64,000 nt of DNA from Amia ocellicauda (taxonomy: Eukaryota > Chordata > Actinopteri > Amiiformes > Amiidae): positions 5,716,405 through 5,780,404 of the forward strand of contig NC_089853.1 of NCBI RefSeq assembly GCF_036373705.1. Direction: 5' to 3'. Under the pieces are notes generated by a model. The model worked only from the letters and a program-made list of their open reading frames with translations, ran no database searches and had not been told where the DNA came from. Shown here piece after piece: positions 1 to 12,567 of the stretch (the first letter of the stretch is position 1; every line of letters starts with the position of its first letter). The position numbers and the translations under genes were made by a program.

Positions 1-419
1 TGGCCATCGTCCACTCCTACATCGCCTATAAAGCAGGTACACGACTAACCGCCCGTGGGCCGAGGGTTGTTGTCATTTGTGTCACAGTTCCTTGTGTGGG
101 TGAGAGTGCTGTGCAAACACATGTGGGATGCATTTGTATCCTCTGTCACAACAGGTAAAACGTGGAGGTTGGTTTGGAAAAATGTATAAATAAACCTGAA
201 CGATAAGTGAAAAACTATTGTATTAGCCCGGGGGCAACTGGTGTTTAAGGTCCCATGTCTATTGGGTTTTTTTAATACTTTTTTACCCCCTTCTCTCTCA
301 GCGAAAGAGGAGGAGAAGCAGAAACTCGTGAAGTGGAGCGTGGAGCTGAAACAGGAGCGCGAGCAGCTGGAGCAGAGAGTTAAACAGCTGAGCAGCTCGA
401 TCACGGTGAGTCCGCAGCC

Positions 420-468
<49 letters not shown>

Positions 469-860
469 AGAGTGGCCATGTAAGCGTTGTTTGTGGTGCT
501 CCTTGTGTAATGAGCAAACTGTAATGGTTTTATTTATTTTACCTCAAGAAATGCATGGAGACCAAGAACACGATACTGGCGAGACAGAAGGAGATGCAGG
601 CCTCGTTAGAGAAGGTGAAGCGGCTGGTGCGTCTGATCCAGGGCATCGACCTCATCAAGTCCCTGGAGAGCGCCAACTCAGAGGGGATCGCGAACGGAAC
701 GGACTGTGTCAGCAGCAGCAACAACAACGACGACAACGACAACAACAGCAGCACCAACGGCCGCAGTGAGGACGCGGAGGACAAGAGCAGCAACAACAAA
801 ACCTCAGACCCCTCCCCGCCCTGCGCCGTCCCCCTCAGCAGCTCGGATGACACGAAATAG
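1..860 (+). CDS. phf21a: PHF21A (BHC80), C-terminal part; 5' end lies outside the window
   Basis: Three coding exons are visible: up to 36 (partial), 302-405 and 549-860, with stop TAG at 858-860. Phases join cleanly. The protein reads through a Lys/Glu/Gln-rich coiled coil with the motifs [20 protein letters not shown] and [11 protein letters not shown], which I recognise as the C-terminal leucine-zipper-like region of PHF21A. In other vertebrates PHF21A is a nuclear PHD-finger protein of the LSD1-CoREST-HDAC complex that reads unmethylated H3K4; its PHD finger and AT-hook would lie before this window. The last 50 or so residues are a low-complexity Ser/Asn/Asp tract encoded by AGC/AAC/GAC repeats, which differs from the tail of mammalian PHF21A. 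A CA microsatellite follows the second donor by 15 bp. PHF21B is the alternative paralogue, but the coiled-coil match and the HARBI1/ATG13 synteny favour PHF21A. Confidence 0.9.
422..467. repeat. (CA)n microsatellite
   Basis: Uninterrupted CA dinucleotides of about 46 bp lie in the PHF21A intron just downstream of the exon 302-405 donor. Confidence 0.95.
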
Positions 861-3000
861 CCCCCCATCCCTCCCTTGCACCAAGGACCCGGGTCCTTGC
901 TGGACGGAGAAAACTCGACGCTCAAGAGAGAACCCACTCGCACCCGGAAGGTGCCCAAGTTGCCAATCAATATATATACATATATATATATATATTTTTT
1001 TGTTGTTGTTGTGTATTGTTGGACTGTGTCAACAGTAGATTTGCATCCAGAGTGCCAGCTTCGGGAATGGGAAACGGAGGGGAAGCAAGGGTGACTTTTG
1101 TACCAGCGTCATGCCAATTATTAATGAAATAATAATAATAATAATAATAAATAATAATAATAATAATTTTAAAACATCACACCAGTGTGTGCCTGCAACA
1201 GTCGCCATGAGCCGTGTTTGGGGATTGTCCTTAGGTTGTCTTAGTCTTCATTTCTGGGAGGAGTGCGGTCACAAAATGTCCAAAGACTGTTAATTGCCGT
1301 GGAGTTGTGCTTGTGTCTCAAACGTGGATCGATATCGATGTTAAACCAAGCGAGCAGCAGACGGGACGCCGCGGAGGAGCGGCGCTGAAACGCAGTATTT
1401 CTCAGCAGTGCAAGGATCGTACCGGCGTCACGGTTTTCCTTGAACGGACATCGGCTCTCGGTAAAACGCAAAACGACATGGCCAGCAAACTCCCTCCGTG
1501 AGTCACATGGTACAGCAGGACGAGCCTGCGAGGGAGCGCTCCACCCCGTCACATGACAGAGGTCGCACCGGCGAGCGAGTGACGGACGTCAACACCGGCA
1601 GCACTGTAACCGCCAAACCTACGCGATCAGGAGGCCGACGGGATCGATCTTGAAACTGACAGTGTGACCAGGTAGCACCAGACCATGCATGGTAATTTTA
1701 TAGGATCTAGTGTCAGTCCAATGTAGTGAGTTGTTGTTGTCCGTGTTTCAACGTTCCCGGCACGAATAGCGAAATTGCAAGGACGCAATCTCAAAATTTA
1801 TTTATTTCTGGGGAGTATTTTTTTTAATAGGAAAAAATATTCAGGTCTTCCTAGTGTTATTAAAAATAATAATAATAATAAAAAAGATCAAGAAAATCTT
1901 TAAAAAAAAAAAAAAAAAAGAAAGAAAAAGAAAAAAAAAAAAGTGCTTTTTCTGTTTTCCTAAAACAGTCGTTTCTAATAAAAGGTGTTAGAACTGGAAT
2001 AGTTTCTGTAAATAATTTTCTTTTTTTTTAAGAAATGTTCTTTGTATATAAAATATACTTACTGTCTGTTAAATTCTGAACTGCCAAATGCTATTATATC
2101 CAAATCCAGCAGGGAAGTGTCGTCTTGTATCATTTAAAATCAATTAAGGAAGAAGGACGTGTAGGAGATTTGTACCATTAAAAGGAATAAGGAAATTAGC
2201 AGCCCCTGAGAGCAAACAAACATTTTGCAACAGGTTTACAGAGTAGAAGAGACTAAAATATATTATATCGTTCTTTTGAAAATTGTCACCACAATGTAAA
2301 TAACTGAGCCAGAAGGTTCCTCGACAAAACCTTGAACTTAAAGCACAAGCTTGTCATCCAACCAACATCTGATTTCATTGGGAGAGCTTTCTTTATTTTT
2401 CCCTTCCTTTTTTTATATTATATGCATTTATAAACGGTTCAGACAGAAGAGGGGAATGCAGTGTGGCCTCAACGTGGTCCCATTTGTTTCCAGTTTTACT
2501 TCCTGTTATTTATTTTAAACCACATTTTCCACGGGCTGTCGGGGATGTCGGGAGTGTGTCCGCAGGGCTCGGGGACCTGGCGCATTGTTGTGCTCTGTGA
2601 TTGGACTGTGCCGGTGTGTAGCTGTGTGGCCGTCGTGCCCCCGCTCGTCGCCCTGTGAGAGACTGGGAGTCACTCTGTCAACGTTTGGAGAGTCATTCTC
2701 CTTTTCAGTGTTTGATTACTTACTGCGTGCAAAAAAAGCTTCCTATTCGCGTCCCTCAGTCTTTTCTTTTCTTTTCTTTACTGGAAGTCATACTGATGTA
2801 TAAGAGTGAGGCTTGTCTATAACATTAATAAGCCTTATTCTCAATCTCCTGCTTACCTACTGTTATTTTTCATATGTTCATTTGTAATGTTTTTTTTGGT
2901 AAACAACTCTTGAATATCCCTGGTTTGTATCACATTCTTACCCTTGTTTTCCAGGTAACACTGTCCAGTAAATGCATCCAGCCACTGATGGTTCCCTCCA

Positions 3001-3023
3001 CACACACACACACACACACACAC
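3001..3023. repeat. (CA)n microsatellite
   Basis: A pure CA run of about 23 bp in the PHF21A 3' flank. Confidence 0.9.
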
Positions 3024-3437
3024 TAATTTGCAGATTTTTTTGGGGCACATCAGCAAAGATCACCCTTCCCAGGACATACTAACAATAACTGCAACCCACT
3101 TAAGAAATCCAACCCTGTCCAAAGCCAGGCTTCATTTAAGACGGTGTAAAGACTTAGAAAGGGTTCAGGGTGTTGCCATCCATGCAAAAACACCAGGCAG
3201 GTTTGGCCCAGGGCACAGTGGCCTGGTCTTTACGGTCATTAGATTAACCAGTACCTGCCACTCTGCCTGTGAAGGAGACCGATTTCCATGCAGCACCATC
3301 TCGTCTTCCCTCTGCTTCCGTAGAGCATCGCCCAGCTGGGGTTATCACAACACCATAAGACTTTGGTCTCCTACCTACCCAGCGTTGAGCTCGACAGCCG
3401 AACTTGTGATGCATAAAGCTGTGTGGTGTACATTTTA

Positions 3438-3442
<5 letters not shown>

Positions 3443-3474
<32 letters not shown>
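3443..3474. repeat. (TA)n microsatellite
   Basis: A TA run in the PHF21A 3' flank, self-complementary and probably variable in length. Confidence 0.9.
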
Positions 3475-3478
<4 letters not shown>

Positions 3479-6400
3479 TTTCATTTCCTTTAGCTGTAGA
3501 ACTCTTGAGTCCAGTTAGTCCAGATTCTGCATTCGTGAGACTTTACATATCCTGTTCATATCTGAAACCCATGCATATCTGTGTCCCCCTCGCGCGTCTC
3601 TTTTCTCTGATGGTCTCGTAGGCCGAGAAGCTTTGGATTCTGTTTGTGGAAGCTTGGTATGTGGTGGCCTGGCCCGCCTGGGACGTGTAGAAACACTGCA
3701 TTGCCTTGGCCAGTAGGAGCCTCCATCTGCTACTGAACTAGGGAGACTTAATTTAAACTGGAAATATCTACGGAAATTAGTTTTTGTTTCACAGCCAACT
3801 TACAAGCAGAAGTACCTTTTATGGCCTTCATAGAGGAAGTGCTTCACAAAGAGGTCAATTCAATTCTGCTATAAACAAGCCGAGAGCGGTCTCCGGGTCT
3901 GTGGTGTGTACAGTGTGATGCTGTACACCTCTACACTTTAATACAGACTGAAAATCATTGTTTTCCTTTTACAGTGAAAGTATGTGTATATATATATATA
4001 TATATGTGTTTTTTTTTACTTGCAGTACGTTTTCTGACAATTTCCGGTTTCCCAAAAGTTCTGAATTACGAACCAAAAACAATGAAAGAACGTGGCCACG
4101 TCTGAGTTTGTGCCGCCGCCGCCATCTCCCTGCCTGTCGGCGCTGCCAGCTCGGCACCGGGAGATGGAGGCGACGGAGGGCCGGCCTGCTTCTCATTTTG
4201 AGTTTTATACACGGCTCTGCATGGCAGCCGTGCGCTCACTGAGGGGAAGGTGGGGATTGGGGTAGTATTACTGGATCTGTATTCTTTTCTAAAAAGAAAC
4301 ACAAAAAAGTGTTGAGGGAATCTCTCCAAATGCTGAGCAAAAACACACACAACCCTCTGATGTCAAGTCCTCGAGTCAGTCGTTAAGAGTGGATTGAAGT
4401 CTGGGTTTCACAATAATTTTATGTTCTTTAATGGCGCCCGGATATAAAAAGGAAATCTCTAGGCGAACAATATGAAGGGCTCATCGAACTCCTCACAGGC
4501 TTTTTTCAGGAGTTGCTTTTAGTTTTTCGGTGCCGTTTACCCCCAGCGTACACTGTACTGAAGACTGTCAATTCTGAAACTTTTCTTTACGTAGAAAACG
4601 TGCTTTTATTGATTCCACGCGTTGGTGTTCTGAAAACAAAACCTCTTCAGATTCAGGCCTTGCCGTTTACACCGAGAGAGCAGCACTACCTCAGTTCCCC
4701 GTCACCTCGTGCTCGATCACGACATTCCGGGTCGGAGGTTCGAACGCTGAGGATGAGTTCGCAGAGCACGTCTCGAGCTTCGTGGCCGCAGTCCCCTTAT
4801 TGTAGGACGGGACTTATTCCCATGGTTTTCATCAGATCTGGCCTTTATTACAGATAAACGCATTCTCTAAGGTACGTGTCGAGTGCCTTTTCACCAGTAT
4901 GATTATTATTTTTGTAAGAGTGTCCAAGTGTACTTCTGATGCTGTGACGTACCTGCAGTCGATTTAAACAATTCAGCTCCCCAACTTCTAACCTGATCTG
5001 TGCTTCTCACTTAATCCCCCCCAGCCTTTATGTGCAAAACACCACAAAACTATGATTTACAATACAAGAAAACAAGCAAAGCACAATTTGAATGATCGGA
5101 TACAAAGAACTAAAATACAGACACGAGTCTCGGACAAACGCTGATGCTGTGTGAAGTTGTGTAGCTGTTGTGTGTCAGACATGTGAAAGTAACCCCCGCT
5201 ATCAGACACGAGTGGCTGCCCGTGTATCAAGCTCCTGGCTTTGTAAAATAATTAAAGAAGTAATTGTTTAGCAGTTGCCTTAAGAAATTGTATCCTTGTC
5301 CTGAACAAAAAGTTGTGCGTTCCAGGTGTTGTGAGCTCTCAAGTCTGTGTGAGGAGCAGCAAAATCCCGAGGAACCACGTGTTTTTGAGATTTGGGTGAT
5401 CGTAAACAATAAGAGATTGATCGTAAACTATACTGTTGCACAAAGTTGGAATGAATTCAGTTTCATGAAAGACATTGAAACCTACCATTGCCATTTTCTA
5501 ACAATTAGATAGAGAGAGAGAACTGTTTGTATGGGATTGTTTGTAGGAGTGTGCCGTCTGTAGTTATTTGAGTTTAAAGGTAAAGGCCTTCTGTATCCCA
5601 AGAAGTTGTGGACCACAGATCTGTCTAAAGACGCTTTCGTGGGCCATACACAATATCTTCCGAATGCAACTGAGGCATACGTAACAACGCGCGTAAGAAG
5701 TACGCAACCTTTGCAGATATTCCGATGCACTTTTGTTTTCTGTGTTAAGACGCCATCCTAGTATTATTTTGGTTGTCTGCAAAAATCTTATTTTTAATGA
5801 AATCTGTAAAGAGAGAAAACATTTTACATCCTTTTTTTTATCCTAGTTTCCCCGATTTATGCAGCTTTCTTTATTTGAAAGAATTTGATCATCCGGAGCA
5901 GAGCACAGTATGATGCCAGTGACAATGAGGGTCTTTGTCCGGTTTCCACTCATGTTACACCTGCGCTCAGAGATTCACTGTCCTGGGTGACATCCCTTTG
6001 AGTTTGTTTTGTTTAGGTTGTTTTGCTTCCAATTAAGAAAAGGAAAACCAGTCCCATTGAAGGAAAAAGAAAAGGCAAATGAATTCTGTAACAATATCGG
6101 CATGTCATGTGGAAGTATTACATAATATCGCAGCCCAATTCGAAACCCTAGTCGCAGAAGATGGGATTAACAAAATAGGTGTTATGCAATTTTTTTTAAT
6201 ACTTTTTAATATGCATTTGCGTTTCAAACCTGTTTCCTGAAAGTTTAGTTGTTTTTTTTTATCTACACAAACAATTTAATTGCAGTTCATTCTTTTTTTT
6301 TTTTTTTTAATCAGGCAAAACTGTCTGCTGCCAAAACTCAAACAACATTCATAATTGTACATTGTGAAACGAACCCATTTTAAGACTTTTTACTGGCACT

Positions 6401-8301
6401 TTCAGAACCTTTAATGCTGGAAATACGTAGAAGAGAAACTATGTTTGTTATTAGACGACGAGATGTTGAAATGCCATGAACTGCATTGATTTTCCATTTG
6501 CAAAAAAAAGAAAGAAAAAAGCAAGCTCAAGGAAGAGTTGTGATAGCTTTTTTATTTCCAGCTCATTCTTCAGGTATAATTACTCAAATTCAATCCTGCC
6601 TTTTCTGAAGCAAAATGTTGAATGTCTCTGCTTTTGTTGGGGGGGTACTGGGGAGGGGGTGGGGCAGTAAAAGGGGCTAAATCACACGTTTTGAGCGCCA
6701 CTTGTTATTCGCAAGACATGAAATTCATGCAGTGTACCTTTTTTAAGCACTCGTGTTTAAAAACCGATATACCCAAAGACTCAATGTGCATTCTGCGGCT
6801 TCAGAGCCTTTTTATATGCATTTGTAATACACACTGGTTCAATTATTTTTAAGAGAGACACTATCAATAAACACTTCAGCCTAGCCATGACATTCACCGC
6901 TTCACCATCAACACCACAAGATGTTTCCGTCTGGCCTCCGTCGCCCACAGGCTTCAAAATACAGCAACCGTCACCCGACTGAGATTCCTACCGACCAAAG
7001 TACTTCCGAGGTTTTCCCAGGAAAACGTACAGAACTATGCTTGTGGTAGCCTTCTTGTGTGTTTGTTTCTTTTTCCATTCATGGCCAAATACGTTAACGA
7101 TCAGCCAGTGCAGGTGGAAAAACGATTACAGAGAAGGGAAAGAAAGCAGTTCAAATGTACCAGGTGGAAATAAAGTACTAAGACGTATTTACTGGTGCTT
7201 TCCACAGTGCGTCTCCGCAGAGCCATGCTCACATTGTCACTAGTGCATTATACACGAGATTCAATCAGTGGTATATCTTAGTATATTCCGGTTACAGTTT
7301 TACAGTTTTCTTTTCTTCATGATATATCAGTACGACTGTGGCCTTCGAGTATTGTAATTATGTCTGATTATCACACTAGATTGTGACCTCCCTGTTTTCT
7401 TACACCTTACCACTTTTTACCTCATGCACAGTAATTTCAATTGGAAGACTTTCAGTAAAAGCGTGCAAAAAAAAAAAAAAAAACATCTTCCACTTTGTTA
7501 AACACGAAACAAAGATGCATTTTAGTTGAACTTAACGAAGCAGGAGTACGTACTCGCTGTGCTGAAATATGTGTAAATTGTTTATTACACAGACTGCATA
7601 TTTTCTTGCTGAGAATTGTTTTTAATTGTATGATTTTTTCATATTGATTTTAAAGAACGGAGTGTATTTTTTTTTTTTAATTTTCAATTTCTCTTTTGTT
7701 ACAGATCCTATTTTTTTTTTTTTGCCTGACATTGTTAGTGAACTGCAGAGTTTCCTTACCTCTCTCTCTCCTGTATTTGAGCCTCATGTGATATTAAGTT
7801 ATTTGTATGCAGTGTTTAGCAAATACTTTAGAGAACATTGAAAGAAGTGGATTCTAGGAGCGTTTGATCAATTTGTATTTATTTATTTTACCATTTTGCT
7901 AAATAAAATAACAAAAATGAAATGTCTGAATTCTACCTTTCCTTGCCTGACTACAGAACAAGGTCTTTATGGGGGGAATTTCACCTCAATGCACCTCTTT
8001 CTCTTCTGTTTTGAGTTTCCTCTCCTGCAGCGTCTTGTGATTTATTCAATGAATTAATTTTGTGTGTATGTTTTAAGAGCACTAGACAGATCATGAATCA
8101 TCCTTCACTACACGCTTCTCACGGCAGCTGAACCAGACTGTGGAAACAAGTTATTTATTTTCTGTCTGTAAAGTCGCTACACCTTAGAGATCATTTCACA
8201 TACATTAATAACATCTATATTTCCTTTTATTTATTAAAAAGCTTTCTGAACTGCAAATGGCTATTCCTTTCTGTAAGCCAAGCTGTGAATGAATTGTTCT
8301 G

Positions 8302-8307
8302 TTTATT
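8302..8307 (-). terminator. Probable poly(A) signal of the small-GTPase gene
   Basis: TTTATT on the plus strand (AATAAA on the minus strand) about 500 bp after the minus-strand stop codon. It faces the PHF21A signal at 7902 tail to tail. Confidence 0.4.
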
Positions 8308-8806
8308 CATCTAAGGGTCTAAACCCGTTATCAGATCTTTAATTCACACATCGTCCAGCTGGTGCAGAGCAGGACACGTCTTGGTCTGAAACCACAAGCC
8401 AGAGTCGTCCTTTCTGTCTGAAGAGATTTTTCCAGATGTGTCCTAACTCTAGTATAGAAAATGAAATTGAGACTACCCATTCGGTCCCGTTTAAAAAAAT
8501 GTCAATTATAAGGCTAAACATCCAAAGAAACGCCAACATGTCCTTGTGTCCTACTGGTCCTAAGACTCCGAATCAAGGATATCGATCACAGATGCCATGA
8601 GTGTTGGAGGATTGTTGGGTGTGAGCCGGACGCACCTTTGAGTTTCAGAGTTCATTACAGGAATGTTTGGAAGTTCGTAGTGAGTCGCACTGGTTGACGT
8701 CCCTGTTTTCAGCATGATAAGATGGGGGAGACTGGTTTAAAAGCGGCTGGCCCCCCACGCTGGATTCCCACCCTCTGTGTCGCCGCCCTCCTGGCCGGGG
8801 AGGGGG

Positions 8807-11302
8807 TCACCACTGCATGGTCTTGCTGCGCGTGAGCTTGTTCTTCAGTGCGTGCCTCATCTGCAGGACCCGGGAGCGCTTGTCCATGGCCAGGAGGTGC
8901 TTGTGGAACTCCAGCCTGACTTCACGCACCAGCTGCCCCAGCGCCGTCTCCACCGCCGGGGAGCTCTCAGCCACCGACAGCTCATAGAAGTGACACCTGC
9001 AAGTGCCGGGGGGGCATCACAGAGGTGGGGAGGGCAACAGAAAACCAATAGAATTGAGAACAAGGGCAGTGATGTTCAGACTGTACAATGCACTAGTTAG
9101 AGCTCATCTGGATACTGTGGACAGTTCTGGGCTCCACACTTCAAGAAAGATATCGCTGCTCTAGAGGCGGTTCAGAGGAGAGCAACCAGACTTATTCCAG
9201 GTCTGAAGGGAAAGTCCTACTGAGAGACTGAGGACCTGAACCTTTTCACCCTGGAACAGAGGAGACTACGTGGGGACTTGATCCAAGTCTTCAAAATCAT
9301 GAAAGGCATGGACCACGTCAAACCAGAGGAGCTTTTCCAGATCAGCAGGGACACACGCACCCGGGACACAAATGGAAATTGGGCTTCAAGGCATTCAAGA
9401 CAGAAAACAGGAGACACTTCTTCACACAGAGAGGCGTCACAATCTGAACAAACTCCCCAGCGATGTGGCTGAAGAGACAGTTTGGGATCATTCAAAAACA
9501 GACTGGATAGGATCCTTGATCACTTAGTTATTAATGGACACCAAACGAGCAGGATGGGGCGAATGGCCTCCTCTCGATTGGACACTTTCTTATGTTCTTA
9601 ACTCTTCCTGACTTCAGCCATCGCCCTTGTGTGTTGTACTGAAAAGGGGTGACGGGTGAAAGGGCCGACCTACAGTCAATTACCTGAGATCGCTGGCCAG
9701 GGACTGTCCCTCCTCTGTCCGCACCACTCGTCCGTTCTCCATGTCACATTTATTGGCAACAATGACAGTGGGAATACCTGCAAACACAACACACACCTCA
9801 GAGCCGAGACACCCGCTAGGACGGTCTTTCTTCTTTGCTTGCTGCCCAAACCGACTACAAAGGGCTGTTTTGAATTCGCGGTTCGGCATGAAGACTCACT
9901 CACCCAGAGTCTGTTTGACATGGTCGATCAGCCTCTTGAGTCGGGACACGGCCTCGAAGCTGCCTCGGTCGGTGACAGAGTACATGATCAGGAAGCCATC
10001 GCCCCATTTGATGGACGTCTCCAGAGAGTTGGCGGCTACTCCGACACACTGAGGGACAGACGGACGGACAAGGTGAGAGAGCAGAAGAATAACTTCTACA
10101 AATAAATACATCACAGTAAAGAGATCAGGCCTGTGGGATTTGTGTGGCGAGAAACTAAAAAGCTCATGGAGAAGAACAGAACAGGGAGACTGACATAAAG
10201 AACAATTTTCCTTTATTCTTTCTTTTCCAGTTAGGTTTCATCTTTAGGGAGCGGTCCTGAGAGACTGAGGTGATTATCGTCACAGGAAAGGCTGCTGCTG
10301 CTGGGATAATGCGAGTCCAGAAACAGGCCGGGAATAAGCCAGGCTTGTGGACGTCACATTTGTCCGCAGGTGATTTCTCTGAGCCAGAGCCACCGCGTCG
10401 GCTGCTGTCTTCACTGTGGCTGTTCTGCTTCCCATCTGATGTGTCTGGAAATGGACAGGCACGGTGCAGACACAGATGCCCCTGACACTGCATGGAGCCG
10501 CTCAACAAGCCAGGAAATAAACAATAGGAGAGAGATTGTTCTATTCACATTTAAAAGATATATGTAAATAACTGCCTCTGTACCTTCTTGTTGGCTGTGT
10601 CTAGTATCTCCAGATCGACTGCTTCTTTGTCCACGACTTTTCTGCACCTGTAAGTTACTTCTGTTAAAGAGAAGAGGAAGAAAAGACCCAGAGGCTGGGT
10701 TTTAACCTTATATGGCAATGCTCTCCCCAGTATAAAACAGCTGGAACATGTAGCCTTGCTCCTTTACCTTTTTTGTGATCGTACTCCCCAATAAAGCGCT
10801 TGGTGACGAATCTGACGCACAGCGCTGAAACAGAGCACAACAGGAGGTTCTGTAAAGCTTCCAGAACCGACCGAAAACTGAAAAAGTATTTTGCAGTCAT
10901 TGTTGTAAAGACAGTAGTGCCCACCACCCCTCTCTTAAACCTAAAAATAGAAATGCACTCTCTTTCATTCCTGGATAATAAACATGCGGGTTTCTGCTTT
11001 TATTCCTGTTCCAGCGCCGGTTCGCACACAAAGGCCTCTTCTTCTCCTCCCTGTTCTTTACTCTGTACACAGATCGCACAACACAGGCTGAACTATGCCT
11101 CTGCCAGGGAAAGCTCACAATACTCTTATTGTTTTGTGTTGTTTGGTGCCACTTGCAGAATGCGTCTGTGCTGAACCATACTTACACCTACTCTGCTGTG
11201 TGTTCAAGGACAGGGTCTCTCACCAGTTTTGCCACAGTTGTCTCGGCCCAGGACCACCAGCTTGGCCCGGCTCAGTCTCCTGGCCTGTCCACTGTCGCTC
11301 AT
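8807..11302 (-). CDS. RERG/RASL11-like small GTPase, complete six-exon model
   Basis: Coding exons from the start codon: 11224-11302, 10768-10824, 10584-10660, 9904-10048, 9684-9777 and 8807-8996. They total 642 nt and encode 213 aa. Ras-fold motifs are present: a P-loop GRDNCGKT (residues 19-26), the segment [12 protein letters not shown] after it (typical of the RERG/RASL11/RASL12 branch), NKCD (128-131) for guanine recognition, and ELSVAE in place of the ETSA loop. The switch-II motif, normally DTAGQ, reads DTANK (66-70), so the Gly and catalytic Gln are both missing. The C-terminus ends TMQW with no CAAX box, as in RERG-type proteins. An acceptor just upstream of the ATG suggests an exon start at 11321 and a separate 5' UTR exon. 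RERGL, RASL11 and RASL12 are the closest families I can recall; I cannot choose between them. Catalysis and localisation are inferred. Confidence 0.85.
9048..9601 (+). mobile_element. 5'-truncated LINE 3' end, copy 1
   Basis: Plus-strand translation gives, with frameshifts, the C-terminal end of a non-LTR reverse transcriptase ORF (motifs such as [42 protein letters not shown]). It ends in a short-repeat tail TTATGTTCTTA. It lies antisense in the last intron of the small-GTPase gene and closely matches the copy at 13750-14357. A CR1/L2-type LINE is likely, but the family is not certain. Confidence 0.8.
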
Positions 11303-11863
11303 GGTGGGCAAAGGATCGATACTAGATAGGAAATCAGTGCAATTATTGTCCTGCTCCACCGACAGGTTTGCTGCATCTCAAATAGCTCCTGCTTAAAATG
11401 ATGAAAGTGTAAAGGCAGTTTTGATATCATTAACAGTAACATAATAATGATATTAGGGTGAGACTCTTCCTAATTAAGTTGTGCAAACTTTCTATCAGGG
11501 TTAATTACAAAAACAATTAGTGGGACTGGATGCACAGTAACAAAAGAGCGGTTTTATGTTCAGTAATACTTTTAGCCGTGAAAAATGTAATATGTATGCA
11601 TCATATACTAAACTGAAGCATCAGCTTATAACTGAGCTTTTTACAGAGTAAACTTTCATTCGACCCCAGCATGTCACAGCATGAACGTTTTCAGAAAATC
11701 CTTGTTCGTTTAACTTTATAAATGAAAACCTAGCAACCAATAGATCCTGCATAAATAAATTACTTACCCTGTCTGAGGGTTAGGGCTGATCTCTCATACT
11801 GCAGTCACAGCGGCATCCCGGCACCCAGGAGCTCAATGTTGCAGTTCGGTGCTACAAGAGACG

Positions 11864-11871
11864 TGACGTCA
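11864..11871. promoter_or_regulatory. CRE palindrome in the putative small-GTPase promoter
   Basis: A full TGACGTCA octamer lies about 560 bp upstream of the small-GTPase start codon, in a GC-richer stretch before a long CT repeat. It matches the CREB/ATF consensus; binding is inferred. Confidence 0.45.
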
Positions 11872-11958
11872 CCCCCTGTAATTACCAGCCAGTCCTGGGT
11901 CTGGACTGAGCGGCTCCGGGACCAGCCGGGTCTGTGCGTCTCCCTCCTGCTCCTCCTC

Positions 11959-11961
<3 letters not shown>

Positions 11962-12022
<61 letters not shown>
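11962..12022. repeat. (CT)n microsatellite
   Basis: About 60 bp of uninterrupted CT (GA on the minus strand) lies upstream of the small-GTPase gene. GA/CT tracts near promoters can adopt open structures. Confidence 0.95.
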
Positions 12023-12025
<3 letters not shown>

Positions 12026-12468
12026 CGTCACGTCTACTTCTCTTTGAACTTGAAAACCCGTTTCCAGAGCTCATTACACCGCTGGGAGGCGCCTGCTCGC
12101 CGGGCCCTAGCGCCTTCATATTAATGTCTCCCTCACAACAGAAGAGGCAGCGCCAGTAGTTTCAATGACAGCATGATCACCATCACAATGCAACGTGTTC
12201 ATTAAAGAATAACAATTAATAATGGCAAGCCTCTAAGTCGTGCATAAAAATACAGCAATTTGTAAACCGAGCAGTTTCAATACCATACAAATTCAGAAAC
12301 TCAAATTTGATTGGCAGACGGCAGCCATGTTCTTCATAACAGCAACTTATCTTGATCACATTTGTAAGAATAATAATGTATCCTGTATTACGTTTTTGTG
12401 CGGAAATGCAATTTTAATTCTAAATATCCAATTATCCTAAATGCCTGTAGTTGTGGCCTCAATTTGGG

Positions 12469-12567
12469 ACCCTCAATGCCCTGTGAGACCAGATCCTACA
12501 GACACACGACATCAGAGAGTTTGATGTTGTGTATCTGAAGGATCTGGTCTCACAGGGCATTGAGGGT
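12469..12567. repeat. 99-bp near-perfect foldback (hairpin)
   Basis: Left arm 12469-12497 and right arm 12539-12567 are perfect reverse complements over 29 bp. Pairing continues inward for about 19 more positions with mismatches at 12498/12538 and 12503/12533 and G-T pairs, leaving a loop of only a few bases around 12518. It is intergenic between the small-GTPase promoter and the HARBI1 3' end. I see no target-site duplication or coding content. It may be a MITE-like palindrome or a hairpin RNA precursor. Confidence 0.8.

Larger units (their letters stand above)
861..7930 (+). other. Probable long PHF21A 3' UTR
   Basis: About 7 kb after the PHF21A stop codon contains no exon-like open frame with splice sites. 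It is AT-rich with A-runs (about 1900-1942 and 7466-7483), TA and CA microsatellites, and plus-strand AATAAA signals at 1978-1983, 6866-6871 and 7902-7907. The next gene converges from the minus strand with its own signal near 8302, so the region is best read as alternative 3' UTR lengths of PHF21A. The true cleavage site cannot be chosen from sequence. A short 9-bp stem (4122-4130 with 4159-4167) sits in a GC-rich patch at 4100-4190. Confidence 0.5.

Noticed and set aside
3028-3621. 197-aa plus-strand open frame after PHF21A
   Set aside because: It crosses a TA microsatellite, has unusual composition and no recognisable domain, and its first residue is not ATG. It is more likely chance in the 3' UTR.
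4122-4167. GC-rich hairpin in the PHF21A 3' UTR as a microRNA precursor
   Set aside because: Only a 9-bp stem with a loop of about 28 bases, which is too short and unlike a pre-miRNA.
9217-9495. Minus-strand frames in the LINE copies, also at 13966-14245
   Set aside because: They are antisense to the reverse-transcriptase tail; the plus-strand reading explains the sequence.
11805-12159. Arg/Glu- and Leu/Ser-repeat open frames
   Set aside because: These are translations of the CT/GA microsatellite with no coding support.
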